Part shown: in pieces, positions 48,306 to 60,221 of the stretch | How positions within the stretch are numbered: the stretch's first letter is position 1 | Layout of the letters: each line of letters opens with the position of its first letter | The notes under the pieces: model-generated | The model's input: the letters and a program-made list of their open reading frames with translations, nothing else | Told to the model about the DNA's origin: nothing | The model's database searches: none | Made by a program: the position numbers and the translations under genes | Source: Cryptomeria japonica | Taxonomy: Eukaryota; Streptophyta; Pinopsida; Cupressales; Cupressaceae | Assembly (NCBI RefSeq): GCF_030272615.1 | Contig: NC_081405.1 | Coordinates: 610,825,065-610,889,064, forward strand | Direction of reading: 5' to 3' | Length of the DNA stretch: 64,000 nt

Positions 48306-50032
48306 AAGTGTTGTACATGCATGGTTACATGCGTTGGCATATTCATGGAATAGACCAAGAATACACAACAGATAATGTTGCAGACTCTGATGATAATTAT
48401 TTCTTGCATTCACACAATGAAGACCAGTATGAATGGGAGTACCTTTCACAAATGGGTGCTTATAACAAAATCAACATAAATGATCTCCAAATGCTGGGTA
48501 GACGTGATTACGATATTAACTTTGATTGGACTGAACCTCATCCCACTGATCCCCTTCATCTTACTATTGTCACCTTCATTTCCACAAATAGAATAAATTG
48601 CCAACCTTCCCTTATGCAACCACCTTCTTCTACCACCGTCACATTCCCCTTGGCAGCAAAACAAAAAGTTGCACTTGACCTCATTCTTGCCCATTATGCA
48701 TCTCATCAACCCATACCACCTCTCCATATGATTATACAAGGCACTGCAAGTACTAGCAAATCCTATTTGATACAATGCATTAGAAACAGACTTAACCTTT
48801 CCGCGAATCCAGAGCACAATCCTTTGCTTGTCCTTGCCCCAGCCGGTGTTTCTGCATATTATATCCAAGCAACAACAATCCATGCTGCACTGTGCATCCC
48901 CCTTAGAGATATGCAACCTTTAATGGGACAATCTTTGATGTTCTTCCAAGAACAATGCAAACAATTACAATATATACTAATTGATGAGATGAGCTTTTTG
49001 GGTCCTAAATTACTTTTGAAAATTGATAGCAGATTGCATCAGGCCTTCCCTCACCGATAGCATGAACCATTTGGAGGTGTCTCAATCATCCTTATAGGGG
49101 ACCTTGGGCAACTACCTCCTATGATGGACAAGCCTTTGTATGCATCACATTCTACAACCCTTGCATTATGGTGCTCCTTCCAAACTATGGTTACCTTGGA
49201 TACAAGTTTTCGGCAGCAAGGTGCCTCATATATCCAACAACAATTTTGTGCAATCTTGCAGAACATTAGGAATGCCAATGCACTCCAAACAGATTGGGAA
49301 GCTCTTATGTCTTGATCCTCTACTAAACTATCTATTGACCACAAAAAGGACTTTGATAGTTCAATTCAGTTATTTGCAACAAATGCATCAGCCAAAAACC
49401 ACAATACTAAAATGTTAAAACAATTACACTTGCCTATTGCACGATGCCTCACCCAAGTTCCAAGGCAAACAAACATTGCATATGATAATGATGAGCAACT
49501 CCCTTCTAAAATAATCCTCTATATCAATGAACAAGTAATGTTATTTGCTAATCTATGGATACAAGCTGGTTTGGTGAATGGCTCATTAAGACAAATCAAA
49601 TCCATTGTCTATGATACAGATTCTAAACCTCCTAACTTACCAAAGTACATGGTTGTTGAGTTCAAAAATTATACTAGACCTCATTGGGACAATGCAAATT
49701 CAAAGTTTGTCCCTATACCTCCTATTACTCAAGGTGGTTGCACTCAAATACCCCTTGCAATGGCTTGGGCTCTCACTATTCACAAATCCCAAGGCCTCAC
49801 TTTGAACAAAGCAACAATCAATATTGGAAAGACTGAAAAACAAGGGCTAACCTTCACTGCACTGTCACGAGTGAAATCTCTTCATGATTTAAGAATAGAC
49901 CCGCCTTTCACTTTTGAATGGTACTCAAAATTAAAAAGCAATGCTTATACAACTATCATAAAGAAAGAAGAAAATAGATTAGCTGCTCTCTCTAGTCAAA
50001 TTTCTACATCACCCCCCAGCCAACAACTCTAA
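48306..50032 (+). pseudogene. Helitron PIF1-type helicase part
   Basis: One frame of about 575 codons with only two stops (TAG 49058 and TGA 49313). In order: FPLAAKQKVALDLIL; Walker A GTASTSKSYLIQCI (about 48741), where the usual GTAGTGKS has two Gly-to-Ser changes; LVLAPAGVSAYYI; Walker B YILIDEMSFLG (about 48970); LIGDLGQLPP (about 49093); TSFRQQG; NEQVMLFANLW; MAWALTIHKSQGLTLNKA (about 49760); FTALSRVKSLHDLRI. These are the SF1B motifs of PIF1/RRM3 helicases fused to Rep in Helitrons. It ends at TAA 50030-50032 with a polar tail. Confidence 0.92.
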
Positions 50033-52135
50033 TCACCAACAACATCAGGTATGTCACTCCACACTATCAACTCCACTCCTCCCTTTACCTTTTAAATTTC
50101 TACAGTCTCTACAATTTTTAGTATGCATCTCATTAACAACATGGCTTCTTCTCTTGTAGGGTCCATCTTAATTGTTGTCTTGCTACTTTTCTTCAGCCAC
50201 CTAGAATTTCTACGCACAACAATATTCAATATTGGCCTCCTCTTACGAGGTATGCCAGCAATTTTATATATTGCCATTCTCTTTGGATACTCATTCCATA
50301 TTTAACAATTACACCATCCAATTTCCCGATAATATCTCTAAAAAAGTTATAGCTATCTACTTATGTTAAGCTATCCATTCTGGTTAAATATCCATTTGCT
50401 GATTTTTAGTTTACTCTTCATTTCAACTGTACGAAATAATTTCATACAAAATGCTCATCATTACCTTTCCCTGCACTAGGTAGCTATGTTGCAACATTGC
50501 ACTCCTCCCCTGCCACTCCTTTTGGTTGCATCAAAATAAGGTACATTAAATTTCAAAGTTTTTTCATTATAAATATGTTGTATCAATTATTCTAATGTTT
50601 ACAAATACTGTAATTATATTCCTCACTGTTTATTTCAGATCCATCCAATTTCTCCCTTGCATTGTACAATTTCTCACCAATCATATTTAACCTCCTCTTT
50701 TGCCTTTCACAGAGACTAGCTAAACAAACAAATTCAAGCTGCTCCATCTACACAATGCAACTACAAAAAAACATGAATTTTTTAAGCTTCTGGAATATGA
50801 CTGTGTTTACCTCCTTTTTTGGATTGTTGTTCACTGTTCATGGAATTTAGTTGTATTATAGTCTTTTTATTTACATTAATATGATCAAGGACATAGTGTT
50901 TACAGAGAGCATGTAATGAATTTGTTAAAGCTTTTGGAAAATGACTCTATTTAGCTTATTTTTTGGATCCCTCTTCATTGAATTTATTTGTACGATGGTC
51001 TTCTTATTTGCATTAGTATGATTAAGGACATAATGTTTCCAAAGACCATGTAATGAATTTATTAAAGCATCTGGAAAAACCCTTTGTTTACCTTCTCCGT
51101 TGGATCCTTGTTCATGGAATTTAGTTGTATGGTAGTCTTTTATTTGCATTAATATGATTAAAGGCATAATATTTTCAAAGACCATGTAATGGATTTGTTA
51201 GAGCCCCTGGAAAAAGATTGTGTTGAGCTTCTTTTTGAATAAATGGCTCATTTTGTAGTGATGAGGTGAGTATCTAGGAACTTTGGGATGCAAGTGTTGA
51301 TTTGATCTGAGAAGTACTGTAAATCAAAAAAAACAAACAAGTTGCGGTGTCCATAGAAAATAAAAAGCAGAATATGGGTAATGTTTATGGAGTTGTTTTT
51401 TACAACTTGGGGTTTGGTTTGAGAACATCCATTTTTATTTCTATTGATGTTACTGATGTGCTTTTTCAATGTTTATACCTATTTAATGGATGATCATAGG
51501 TGGAGTGTGATTATAATAAATTTCTAATTACAGGTCCACCAGTTTAAATTGCACGCTTCAATTGCTTGCATTGTTTGGCTTCTTCTCTTATGTAAAATTT
51601 AGTGATTTCCTCCCTTCAAACATTCTATGGTTTAACCTCACCATATCTATCTACTTTTCTTTTAGCAATTTCCATGCCAATATAGATAAATATGTTTACT
51701 TCCAAATGCTCTTTCATATATTCTTTCAACCAGACAGGTTCAACTTGCACCCATCTCCACCACAACAAAATAGAATTCCACTTCCCATTCCCCACCATAT
51801 ACAAATGAAAGGTAACAACAAACTTTCCCCTCTCTTTCCACTTCATTTTCAATAATTTTCCCCAAAGAAAACAATTTGTTTGTAGATTTTGCTCACTTTC
51901 TTCTGTTCCTGCCCCACTGGAGGCTTTATTCTTCAGCTCTCGACTGCTTCCAGTTGATGAATCCACATCGCTCGGGTTGCTGTTCATTTCTTCTTCCACA
52001 TATACTTGTCACCCTCCTCTGAAGATTTGCAAAAAAAAATTCAAATCATCAACCATCATTTTAACTATTTCTTGCAAGTTCTCTGCACCCTCCAATACAA
52101 CATCCCACATTTCGACAGTCCCTATCGGCGACCTA
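50033..52135. other. Helitron 3' region, no gene
   Basis: AT-rich noncoding DNA. A tandem repeat lies at 50784-51255. Short ORFs here show no family resemblance. Confidence 0.5.
50784..51255. repeat. Tandem repeat, about 137-bp unit, 3.4 copies
   Basis: Units begin near 50784, 50928, 51066 and 51201 (last partial). Each opens with an AGC...CTGGAA(A)A block and contains TTGGAT, TCATGGAATTTAGTTGTA, TTTGCATTAATATGAT and CATGTAATG.ATTTGTTA. Copies differ by about 15-20% by eye. Confidence 0.85.
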
Positions 52136-52163
52136 TTGCAGGCACTTCTCCTGCAACTACTAG
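52136..52163 (+). other. Candidate Helitron 3' terminus (hairpin + CTAG)
   Basis: A perfect 7-bp stem TTGCAGG/CCTGCAA (52136-52142 and 52150-52156) with loop CACTTCT. Three bases follow, then CTAG at 52160-52163 and a T. Helitrons end in a GC-rich hairpin plus CTRR and insert between A and T, so the form fits. The hairpin-to-end gap is shorter than usual. Confidence 0.5.
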
Positions 52164-53130
52164 TTTAGACATTCTAGATGATAGTGTTTGTGATTAAAGG
52201 GAGTGCTGAAATTTCTAATCCCAACCACCACTACCTTAATTTAAAATAGTGTTTTAATAATTAATTTAATGTTGCATTTAATATGATTATGCATTCTCTT
52301 TCTCCATTCTATTTTATCTCTTTATTTTCATAGGAATTAGTGTCATAATTTGATATGGGCCTTCGCTTTAGACCATAGTTTTTATTAGATCCTTTTTTCT
52401 TTGTAATATATTGTGCATCTTTAAATTTCTATTCTATCTTCTTATGAGAGAATGCAGTTGCTCTATACATATTGCATTGTAGTTTCTATTAGAATAAAAT
52501 GTAAGTCTTCTAATTTGTGTCTACAAAAAAGGGAGAATAGAACCATCATTCGTGTGTGAATAAATTTGATGTGCAAGAAATTATTTGAACTCTACTGATG
52601 TCAAACAAAGAACCCAAATATAAATATTTGTATATAAAAAAGAACGCCAGCTCTTGTTAAATTGATATAAATAAAATTAATTTTTTTGATCACCACTATT
52701 ACTTATTTTTCTCCTTCCTCTACTTTTTTGGTTTAGTTTGTATGAATCTACTTTTTTATTTTATTATTTTTAATCTAATCATGATCCATTTATTGTGGTT
52801 CCAATGCATAAATTTTGTAGCACACTTAGCCATATAAATGTCTTTTTGAATTTATTTTTTCTCAAATTAAATACTAGTTTTTTAAAAATGAAATTAACAC
52901 AATGCTTAGAATTTGTTTTGAATAACAACTTAAGTGGAGTTGAACAAACACACTATTCCAATAGTGCATTAGTTTTTAGTAATCTTAGTTCAAATATGTC
53001 AAGTTTTAAAAGATATTTACTTCTTTGAAAATATGGATATCAAGGGCCAAATGAGCCACAAGTATTATAATTCATCTTCTTTCTTCTTTTATTGGCATGG
53101 ACTGAGGTGAAGAATGCTAATCTTAGAGGA
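52164..53130. other. No recognisable gene
   Basis: AT-rich flank between the presumed Helitron end and the next copia LTR remnant. Nothing recognised. Confidence 0.45.
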
Positions 53131-53555
53131 TCTGGTTTACTGAGAGGGGGGGGTGAATCAGTATTAACAACAATTTCAAACTTAAAACTTGAACTTATAA
53201 AACTTCACCAAATCAATCTTAAACCAGTAATAAACTCTTTACCATTACCGGTAATCACTAATAACCAACTGTTAAACTGATTTAACAAAACTGCTCATTA
53301 AGTGTTCATCAACATGCATAAACTGAAAGTAAAACATAACAACACATAAAAATATTCATCATATGAACACCATGTTTTTCACGTGGAAACCCAAATAGGG
53401 AAAAACCAAGGTGGGAATTGGTACCCACAAAAATTGTGCACTCTTTCAAAATGCACCCTATTAGGAGCCTAGCCCGATTAGGAGCTGACAAAGAAGTCCT
53501 TTACTGGTTAAGTCATTATTCTTCATCTGCCTCAGTTATGCCAATCATGCCAACA
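53131..53555 (-). repeat. 3' LTR remnant of a minus-strand copia
   Basis: Only about 425 bp against the usual 1.2-1.5 kb. It keeps the C-run end (complement of GAGAGGGGGGGGG, 53141), the conserved box CACGTGGAAACCC (53388) and the TGTTGGCATGATTGG start at 53555, but the U3 part between about 53515 and 53530 is deleted. A polypurine tract follows at 53556-53569. Confidence 0.7.
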
Positions 53556-53909
53556 TTCTCCCCCTTTGGTATTGATGGCAATACCAACATAAAAACCAAC
53601 ATATTTAACTAAAATCATGCTTCTCAATTCTAGAACTTCTCTTTTGCACTTCACTCTTCTGTCAGTTCTTCTCTTCTCCTCGTGGAACTAAATCTTCATT
53701 TCTTCTCCCCAATCATATTTCTTATTCTCCCCCTTTGAAAGTAATGCCAAAGGTACATATGCATCATTGGTCATCAAATCTCCTGTCGTTGTCTTCAACA
53801 TCTTTGCAAATCTCATCTAAGCTAATCCTCCTATGGAGTAGCCATAATTTCATCAATCCATAGTGAAAAGTTTTCAATAAGCATATAGGATTGATTCATC
53901 TCCTGTATC

Positions 53910-54908
53910 CTAGTTTATCTTGTGTAGGGGTTTGACTTGTAATTTACCTCTGAGGTACTCAAAGGTAGTCTTCAAAAATGGTTTTGTGAAAATGTCTGCT
54001 AGCTACTCTTTGCTTGTCACATACTCCATTTTGACTTGTCTTTCCTGTACTCCCTCCCTTTGAAAGTGATGTTTCAATTCTATGTGCTTTGTCCTTGCAT
54101 GTAACACAAGATTTTTTGAAATATTAATTTCACTTGTATTGTCATAATAAATAGTTACCGGTTTAGACATATCAAGTTTAAAACCTTCTAACACATGTCT
54201 CATCCACATTGTCTGTGTGCAATTCATTGATGTTGCAACATACTCTGCCTCTACTACTGACTATGATACACATGCTTTATTTTTACTTGTTCAAGCCACC
54301 AATCTACCTCCAAGAAGAAAAGCTCCACCGGTAGTGCTTTTCAAGTCATTGGCATTGCCTACCCAATCTGCATCAGTAAACACTTCCAAAGAAAAATCAT
54401 TTTTATAAGGATACCATAAGCCATAATCTATTGTACCTTTCAAGTACCAAAATATCCTTTTCACTGCTACCAAGTGAGTCTCTTTGGGATCCTTCTGAAA
54501 TCTAGCAACCAAACCAACAACATGTACAATATCAGGCCTACTGTGAACAACATAATGCAACTTACCAATCATGGACCTATATTCTTTTTCATCAATAGAG
54601 GGTGAATCATCCTATTTAAACAATTTACAACCTGTCACCATCGAAGTACCAACCGGTTTACAATCCTCAAGGCAAATGTTTTCAACACTTCTTTTACATA
54701 CTCTGATAGATAAATATTCCACCATCCAATTGTTGGACCTACAACCCAATAAAAAACTTAATCTCACCAATAAGAGACATCTCAAATTTTTTCTTCATCT
54801 CCTTAGCAAAAGCCATACATAATTCATCATCTCCTCCAAAAATTATTTCATCAACAAATACTTCATCTATCAACACTCTATCTTCATCAGCCTTGAGATA
54901 TATCTTAT
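53910..54908 (-). pseudogene. Copia RT C-terminus and RNase H
   Basis: From 54908 leftward: IYLKADEDRVLIDE, FVDEIIFGGDD (catalytic FVDD changed to FVDE, about 54845), EMKKKFEMSLIGEIKFFIGL, KPVGTSMVTGCKLF, EYRSMIGKLHYVVHSRPDI with the Arg that is a stop in the element at 13651. RNase H follows (FTDADWVGNANDLKSTTGG, YDNTSEINISKN, HARTKHIELKHHF), then KTTFEYLRGKL and TAG at 53910. Upstream RT, integrase and gag are missing because another element starts at 54909. Confidence 0.88.
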
Positions 54909-56335
54909 TGTTGGCATTTTGAGTTTGTTGGAATTTTGCATAGAGATTGCATTAATGATATATTGTCATTGATGTCAATTGAACTGGTAATGGTATTCAT
55001 TTTATTGCTGATATTGTTGTTTTTGATATTGGCTAGTAACCGGTAAGAAGAGCATTGTGGATGTTGAAAACTGGTATGTAAAGTTTGTGAGTTGAATTGG
55101 TGAACCAATGTAAAGGGTTAAGCCTTTCTAAGCAATGTAACCAGTAAACCCTATCAGTTGTTAAACCCTAACCGATAAAGTTTAACAATTTATTATCTAA
55201 TGAGCGATAAAGATGGAGACACGTGTGATCATTGTATGAGGATATGTTCAAATTGTTTTGGTGCATTTTTTTTGTCTAGGGAAGGAGCAAAGTCGATTGC
55301 ATCTAATGCACAATGCATGATGAGTTACAAAGACCGGTGAAGTGGTGATCATGGAGAGGGTGGAATTTTCTTGAATACTGTGAAGATATTGTCATGATTT
55401 CTAACAGTCAAGATTGTACCGACTTGTTTGTAATCTTGATGATGAGAATTAGGTTTTTGTTGTGTTACCAACCTAATTGATTTGTATTTAAGGTCAATCA
55501 AGTTGTTTGTAAAGGTTGTTAGCAAGATTGATTAAAACCAGTTGAGTGTGTAGTTGCCTAACCGGTGAATGGATCTGCACTTTGAGTGAAGTAAGATTGA
55601 AGCTTAGAAGGATCTGATCAAGCAAATGTAGTGCTACTTAGACAGATCAAGAAAACATGTTGTTTTATAACAATTATAGAAGAAGTAAAATCCCCTAACC
55701 GAGTAAGCTCTAACAAGCTTGGTTACTCATTATATCCTCTAACAAGGTGGTTCATTATCTTGGATTCTTAAATCCTCTAGTGAGGTTACTCCTAATAGGG
55801 TATTGTTCTTTTCATCAAGGCATATTTGTAAATCCCTTAACTGGGCGATTCCTAACTAGAATACTAGACTTATTGTAAAGCTTTAACAGACTTGGCTCCT
55901 AATAGGGTGAACTTCAGAAGAGTTTAGAGAGCTATCCTTCTGAGTCTCATCTTACCATGGTTTTTACCTATTTGGGTTTTCCACATATAAACATTTGTGT
56001 CAAGTGGTGAATGCTTTTGTGGTTGCGATCTTATTTGTTTATTTAGTTAACTTCTGATAAGGCATGATAAGTAGAAGCTTTGAGAGATGAATATGTTTGG
56101 TTATGATTAAGCATTGTTGATCTTTACAAGATTGAAGTTGTTTACTATTAAGTTGTCATAATAGTTAAACCGATTGATGTTAAGTATTCTTATGAATATT
56201 GATCTTGACAGAGATATGTTTACTTTGTTTAACTGAGTTTGAGTTTGGGAACTTTGTATCGGTTTTTCAATATACTAATTCACCCCCCCCTCTCTTAGTA
56301 TTCTACTAGATACTTATTCTTTCATCATACTATCA
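54909..56335 (+). repeat. 5' LTR of the plus-strand copia
   Basis: 1427 bp, TGTTGGCATTTTGAG start and TACTATCA end. It has a TATTTAAGG TATA-like site near 55485, the conserved box GGTTTTTACCTATTTGGG then TTTTCCACA (55961-55985), and the terminal C-run CACCCCCCCC at 56281. Other LTRs of this lineage in the window share these landmarks. Confidence 0.88.
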
Positions 56336-56337
56336 GT

Positions 56338-56349
56338 TGGTATCAGAGC
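56338..56349 (+). other. Primer-binding site (initiator tRNA-Met)
   Basis: TGGTATCAGAGC, two bases after the LTR end. Confidence 0.9.
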
Positions 56350-56406
56350 TTCTCCGGTCCTCTTAATCTAAAAGCCTAACAACTTGAGGAAAAGATCTTG
56401 TAGATC

Positions 56407-58380
56407 ATGATGAAGAAAGAAGGTCCGAAGTTCAACAAATATAACTATAGAATATGGAGTGACAGAATGAAGATCTATATTAAGAGTCTTGGTAGTTAGT
56501 ATTGGGATCATATAGAAAATAAGTATAATGCACCTATTTGTATCCTGATTGATGATCAGAAGAAAGAACATCAAGAAAATCACCAAGCATTGGAGGCTAT
56601 TATCAGCTCCACATTTGATGTTGAATATGTAGATGTTCATGATCTTGAAATTGCATATAAAGTATGGAAGAAATTAGAAGATATTTATAGCGGTGATGAA
56701 CATGTTAAGATTGCCAAAGATGATAGTTTAAGAGGAAAATTTGATGACATGAGAATGTTTAAAGGTGAGAATATCTAGAAATACGGTCAAAGGATTAAAG
56801 AGATAGTTGGTGAGGTAAAGAGTGCAAGAGAGAAAGTGGAAGATGTCATAGTAATCAGTAAGGTAGTGAGAACCCTGCTAGTGGTCTATGCTATCAGAGT
56901 TGCAGCTATTTAGGAGATGAAATCCACTGACAAGACAAAGGTAACTCTTGACTCTATCATTGACAAACTTACTGCTTTTGAACTGAATGGCTATGATGGT
57001 AGTGTAAAGATATCAAAATCTGCATTCAGAGCTTCTATCTCTAACCTATCTATGCGAAGAAGTAGAGATATCGACCATAGCTATGAATCTAGATCTAGCA
57101 GGGATGCTGAAGATGAAGACAACTTAGTGTAACTTGAAGCATTGTTGGCAAAATGACTGCCTAGAGGCACTAGTAAATATAGAGGTAAGCTACCTTTAAA
57201 ATGTTTTGCATGCAACAAGATTGGTCATACAACAACAAATTTCCCTAATGGTGAAAATGAATACAAGAGAGACAAATTTAAGAAGTACAAGGGTAAAGGC
57301 AAGAGAGATTGTCTTGTAGCTATTGACAGTGGTATTACTAATGAAGAATTTGATGATGATACTAGTGAAGATATTGTGTTTGTAGCTATTAAGGAAGAAA
57401 TATCAGATAATATGGCACTAGTATCCAAAATGGATAACTCTAATGATTGGATCATTGATAGTGGTTGTTCACATCACATGACTGGTGATCAGAGCAAATT
57501 TCTTTCCCTGAAAGAATTTGATGGCGATGTTGTCAGATTTGGCAATGATTGACCCTGTATGGTTAAAGGTAAGGGAGTTATTTATCTTAATGGGAAGAGC
57601 AGTGCTGACAATGTCTATTGGGTTGAAGGCCTAAAGAACAATATTTTAAGTGTGGCACAACTTAATGACAAATGATACCCACTAGATCTTAGAAATGGAA
57701 GATGCAAAATCTTTGACAACAAAGGTGAATTGATTGCAACTGGGAAACAAACTAGAGGTAATATATCTCATCTCAATCCTAAAGTTAGCAACTGTTTGAT
57801 TGCAAAAATAGATGATAGATGGCTTTGGCATAGGAGATTTTGTCATATAAATTTTGACAATATTGTTAAACTAAGCAAGTCTAAGATATTAAGAGGTCTT
57901 CCTCGGCTAGACAAACTGGTTAATGCTCTTTGTAAAGAATTTCAACTAGGAAAGATGACTTCTTCAACTTTCAAGAGTAAGTCCTTCTCAATAGAGCACT
58001 TGTTAGATTTGGTTCATACAGATCTATGTGGACCAATAAGAATAAGAAGAATTCAAGGTGATAGATACTTCATGATCTTCACTGATGATTGTTCAAGGAT
58101 GATGTGGGTCACATTCTTGAAGGATAAGAATGAAGCTTTTGGTAAATTCAATGCATTCAGAGCCTTAGTTGAGAAAGGTAATGGAAAAAAGATAAAATGT
58201 TTAAGAACAGATCAAGGTAGTGAATTCACTTATGTGAAGTTCATGAAGTATTGTGATGATAATGGTATCAAGCGGCAGCTTTCTGCACTAAGGACACCAC
58301 AACAGAATGGTATAGCAGAGAGAAATAACTGGTCTGTGGTTGAAGCTGTTAGGACTATGTTTTTGATTATGGGAAAAATA
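56407..58380 (+). pseudogene. Copia gag, protease and integrase
   Basis: ATG-ATG at 56407. Gag reads MMKKEGPKFNKYNYRIW, then SGDEHVKIAKDDSLRGKFDD. The zinc knuckle CFACNKIGHTTTNFPNG near 57200 has lost its last Cys to Phe. The protease site WIIDSGCSHHMTGDQSK near 57450 is intact. GAG-pre-integrase (WHRRFCHINFDNIVK, 57826) leads to integrase with LVHTDLCGPI (58010), RTDQGSEF (58207) and TPQQNGIAERNN (58298), so all three catalytic acids remain. Homology ends after VVEAVRTMF (about 58363). Stops fall mostly where Gln or Arg is expected (for example IQKYGQ, KRLPRG). Confidence 0.92.
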
Positions 58381-58553
58381 GGTTTTGAAGGGATCCCAAA
58401 ACCCTTTACAAAAGATCATGAAAAGATAAAAGCATTAAGAAACAAGAAAAGATATTCTGCCAAAAAACCAACATAGATCTGGGCAAAAATCAACATAAAA
58501 GCCCAACAAAACCAGCAACATCCAACCATAATAGAAATAAAACAAAAGACAAA

Positions 58554-60082
58554 TTACTTAATGTTTTTAAGGGCATTAGCCAGATTTCCACGAATCCCTT
58601 GCAAATCTTTAATATTATTCCTAAGCATAGGGATATCCTTGGAAGAGGCCAAAGCAACTTTTTTCATACTTGCCCTTCTTCTTTTTGCCACACCACCAGG
58701 AGCACTTTCCACAGTTCCTACCTCAATAGCATCCTCATCAATATATAGGTCCATAATAGGTTTGAAAGTGTTGGAGCCATCAAGGAACTTGGTAATTTAC
58801 TCTAAATTCTTAGTCACAAAGGTAAGGATATCCGAAATCATTACCAAAAAGTTTTTCATGGCAGTTTTTCCTTCCTCCAGTTTACTAATCTAAGCTTCCA
58901 GCTTCTTCACTTTTTCCTCTATACCCTTTTTCCACTGCTCCTGGTTACTTTCATCTTTCTTTCCCTTCTCTTCCTACTACTTATCAATTTTTTCTAGATT
59001 CTTGATTCCTTCATAAACCCACTTGTCCAAACCCATTTGAGCCTCAGACTAGTTTTTGAGTTTATCCAGAATAATCCCATCTCCATCTTTATCTTGATCC
59101 CTACTTGATTTCTCCTTGTCCTTCTCCTCCTTAGTTTCCATTTCCCATTCCTCATTAATTTGATTGTCTTGCTCCATTGGCTGGCTGTTAACATTACCTA
59201 TACTCACATTATGGGTTGGGCTATTCTGATCAGAAACATCCTCAGCTCCTCCTTCATCTTCCCCCACTTCCTCTTCTTTCTAGTTGTCCTCTCCTTCAGA
59301 CTCATCAATCTCCATTTCACTTCCATCTTTTCCCATGTCCTCTGAATATATCTCCATATCCTTTTGATTACCCTTGTCCTCTTGAGTTTTCTCCACAGTG
59401 GCTTTTTACCCTTTTTGCTTTGTGTCAACTCATCCTTGCTAGGCTCACCTTCCTCCATCTTCCTCTTTCCTTTCCTCGATGACATTGACAATCTCTTGTT
59501 TTCTTGGATAGCCAAAACCTTGCAATGCTCATAAATGAGCAAAACAAGGTTGTAATGAAGCACAGGTGAAGAAGGGTTCTTGTTGTGCCTATTCAGAGAC
59601 CACGATAGAGACCTAAAGAGGTAATAGGGCAGAGAAATCCTCTTCTCATGTCTAAAATGATTTAAAAGCACAAAATGGTATGTGTAGACCCTGGTAAAAT
59701 GACCCTCCATAATAATATATTCTATAATTGCATTAAGAACACAACCCTAGATTTTCTTAATATTGGAAGCATCATAATACCCCCCCGTGGCTTTTCCTAG
59801 TTTCACTCTCTCCTTCTCTTTATGTGGAAAAAGCTTAACTGCATTATTAGACACTTTCAGGTCTCTAAAGAAGTTAAGAATAGAGTGAGGCATACTTGTG
59901 ACCATCGCAATGAGGTCCACATCCATCTTAAACCTAACACCATGAATTTTGAAGGAGCCATTTATCGAGTTTTCAGTAACTTTGGTCACCGCTAGGTTAA
60001 CTCTGCCTTTATCATAGTCGACCAACTTTTCCATGAAATTTGTCATGAATCCTTTCTCCAACTTTGTCCAAACCTTAGGCAT
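58554..60082 (-). pseudogene. Retroelement-type ORF of unknown function with acidic/basic tail
   Basis: From ATG 60082 (MPKVWTKLEKGFMTNFMEKL); an in-frame open reading upstream (EEPDNIYRWQE) suggests the true start may be further right. The N-terminal ~220 residues look globular and hydrophobic-rich (GSFKIHGVRFKMDVDLIAMV, VLNAIIEYIIMEGHFTRV, YHFVLLNHFRHEKRISLPYY). A stop in NIKKI-stop-GCVL fits a lost Trp. After about 59500 the sequence becomes a Lys/Glu/Asp-rich tail, with a frameshift near 59400. It ends with NNIKDLQGIRGNLANALKNI. No enzyme motif is seen. The layout parallels ORF2 of the pol-less element at 24-27 kb, so I infer a related transposon-encoded protein. Confidence 0.6.
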
Positions 60083-60221
60083 CTCCTGCCATCTGTAAAT
60101 ATTATCAGGTTCCTCTCTTGTTAGATACCCCCCATTTTAGATTTCATTTTACAATTTCTCTTCTTCTGCAACTTCAGAGCTTTCTTCTGAATGAATCTTG
60201 ACTTTTTGAAAATACATACCT

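Larger units (their letters stand above)
54909..58380 (+). mobile_element. Plus-strand Ty1/copia, 3' truncated, nested in the minus-strand copia
   Basis: 5' LTR 54909-56335, PBS 56338-56349 and gag-protease-integrase to about 58370, where integrase stops abruptly and unrelated minus-strand coding begins. It inserted into the RT of the element on its left. No 3' LTR or RT of this element is visible downstream. Confidence 0.85.

Noticed and set aside
51977-52197. Short plus-strand ORFs as a third Helitron gene
   Set aside because: Two overlapping frames of about 60 codons with no known domain; the region overlaps the proposed 3' terminus.
52795-53028. 77-residue plus-strand ORF in the gap after the Helitron
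   Set aside because: AT-rich composition and no recognisable motif; length is within chance for this base composition.
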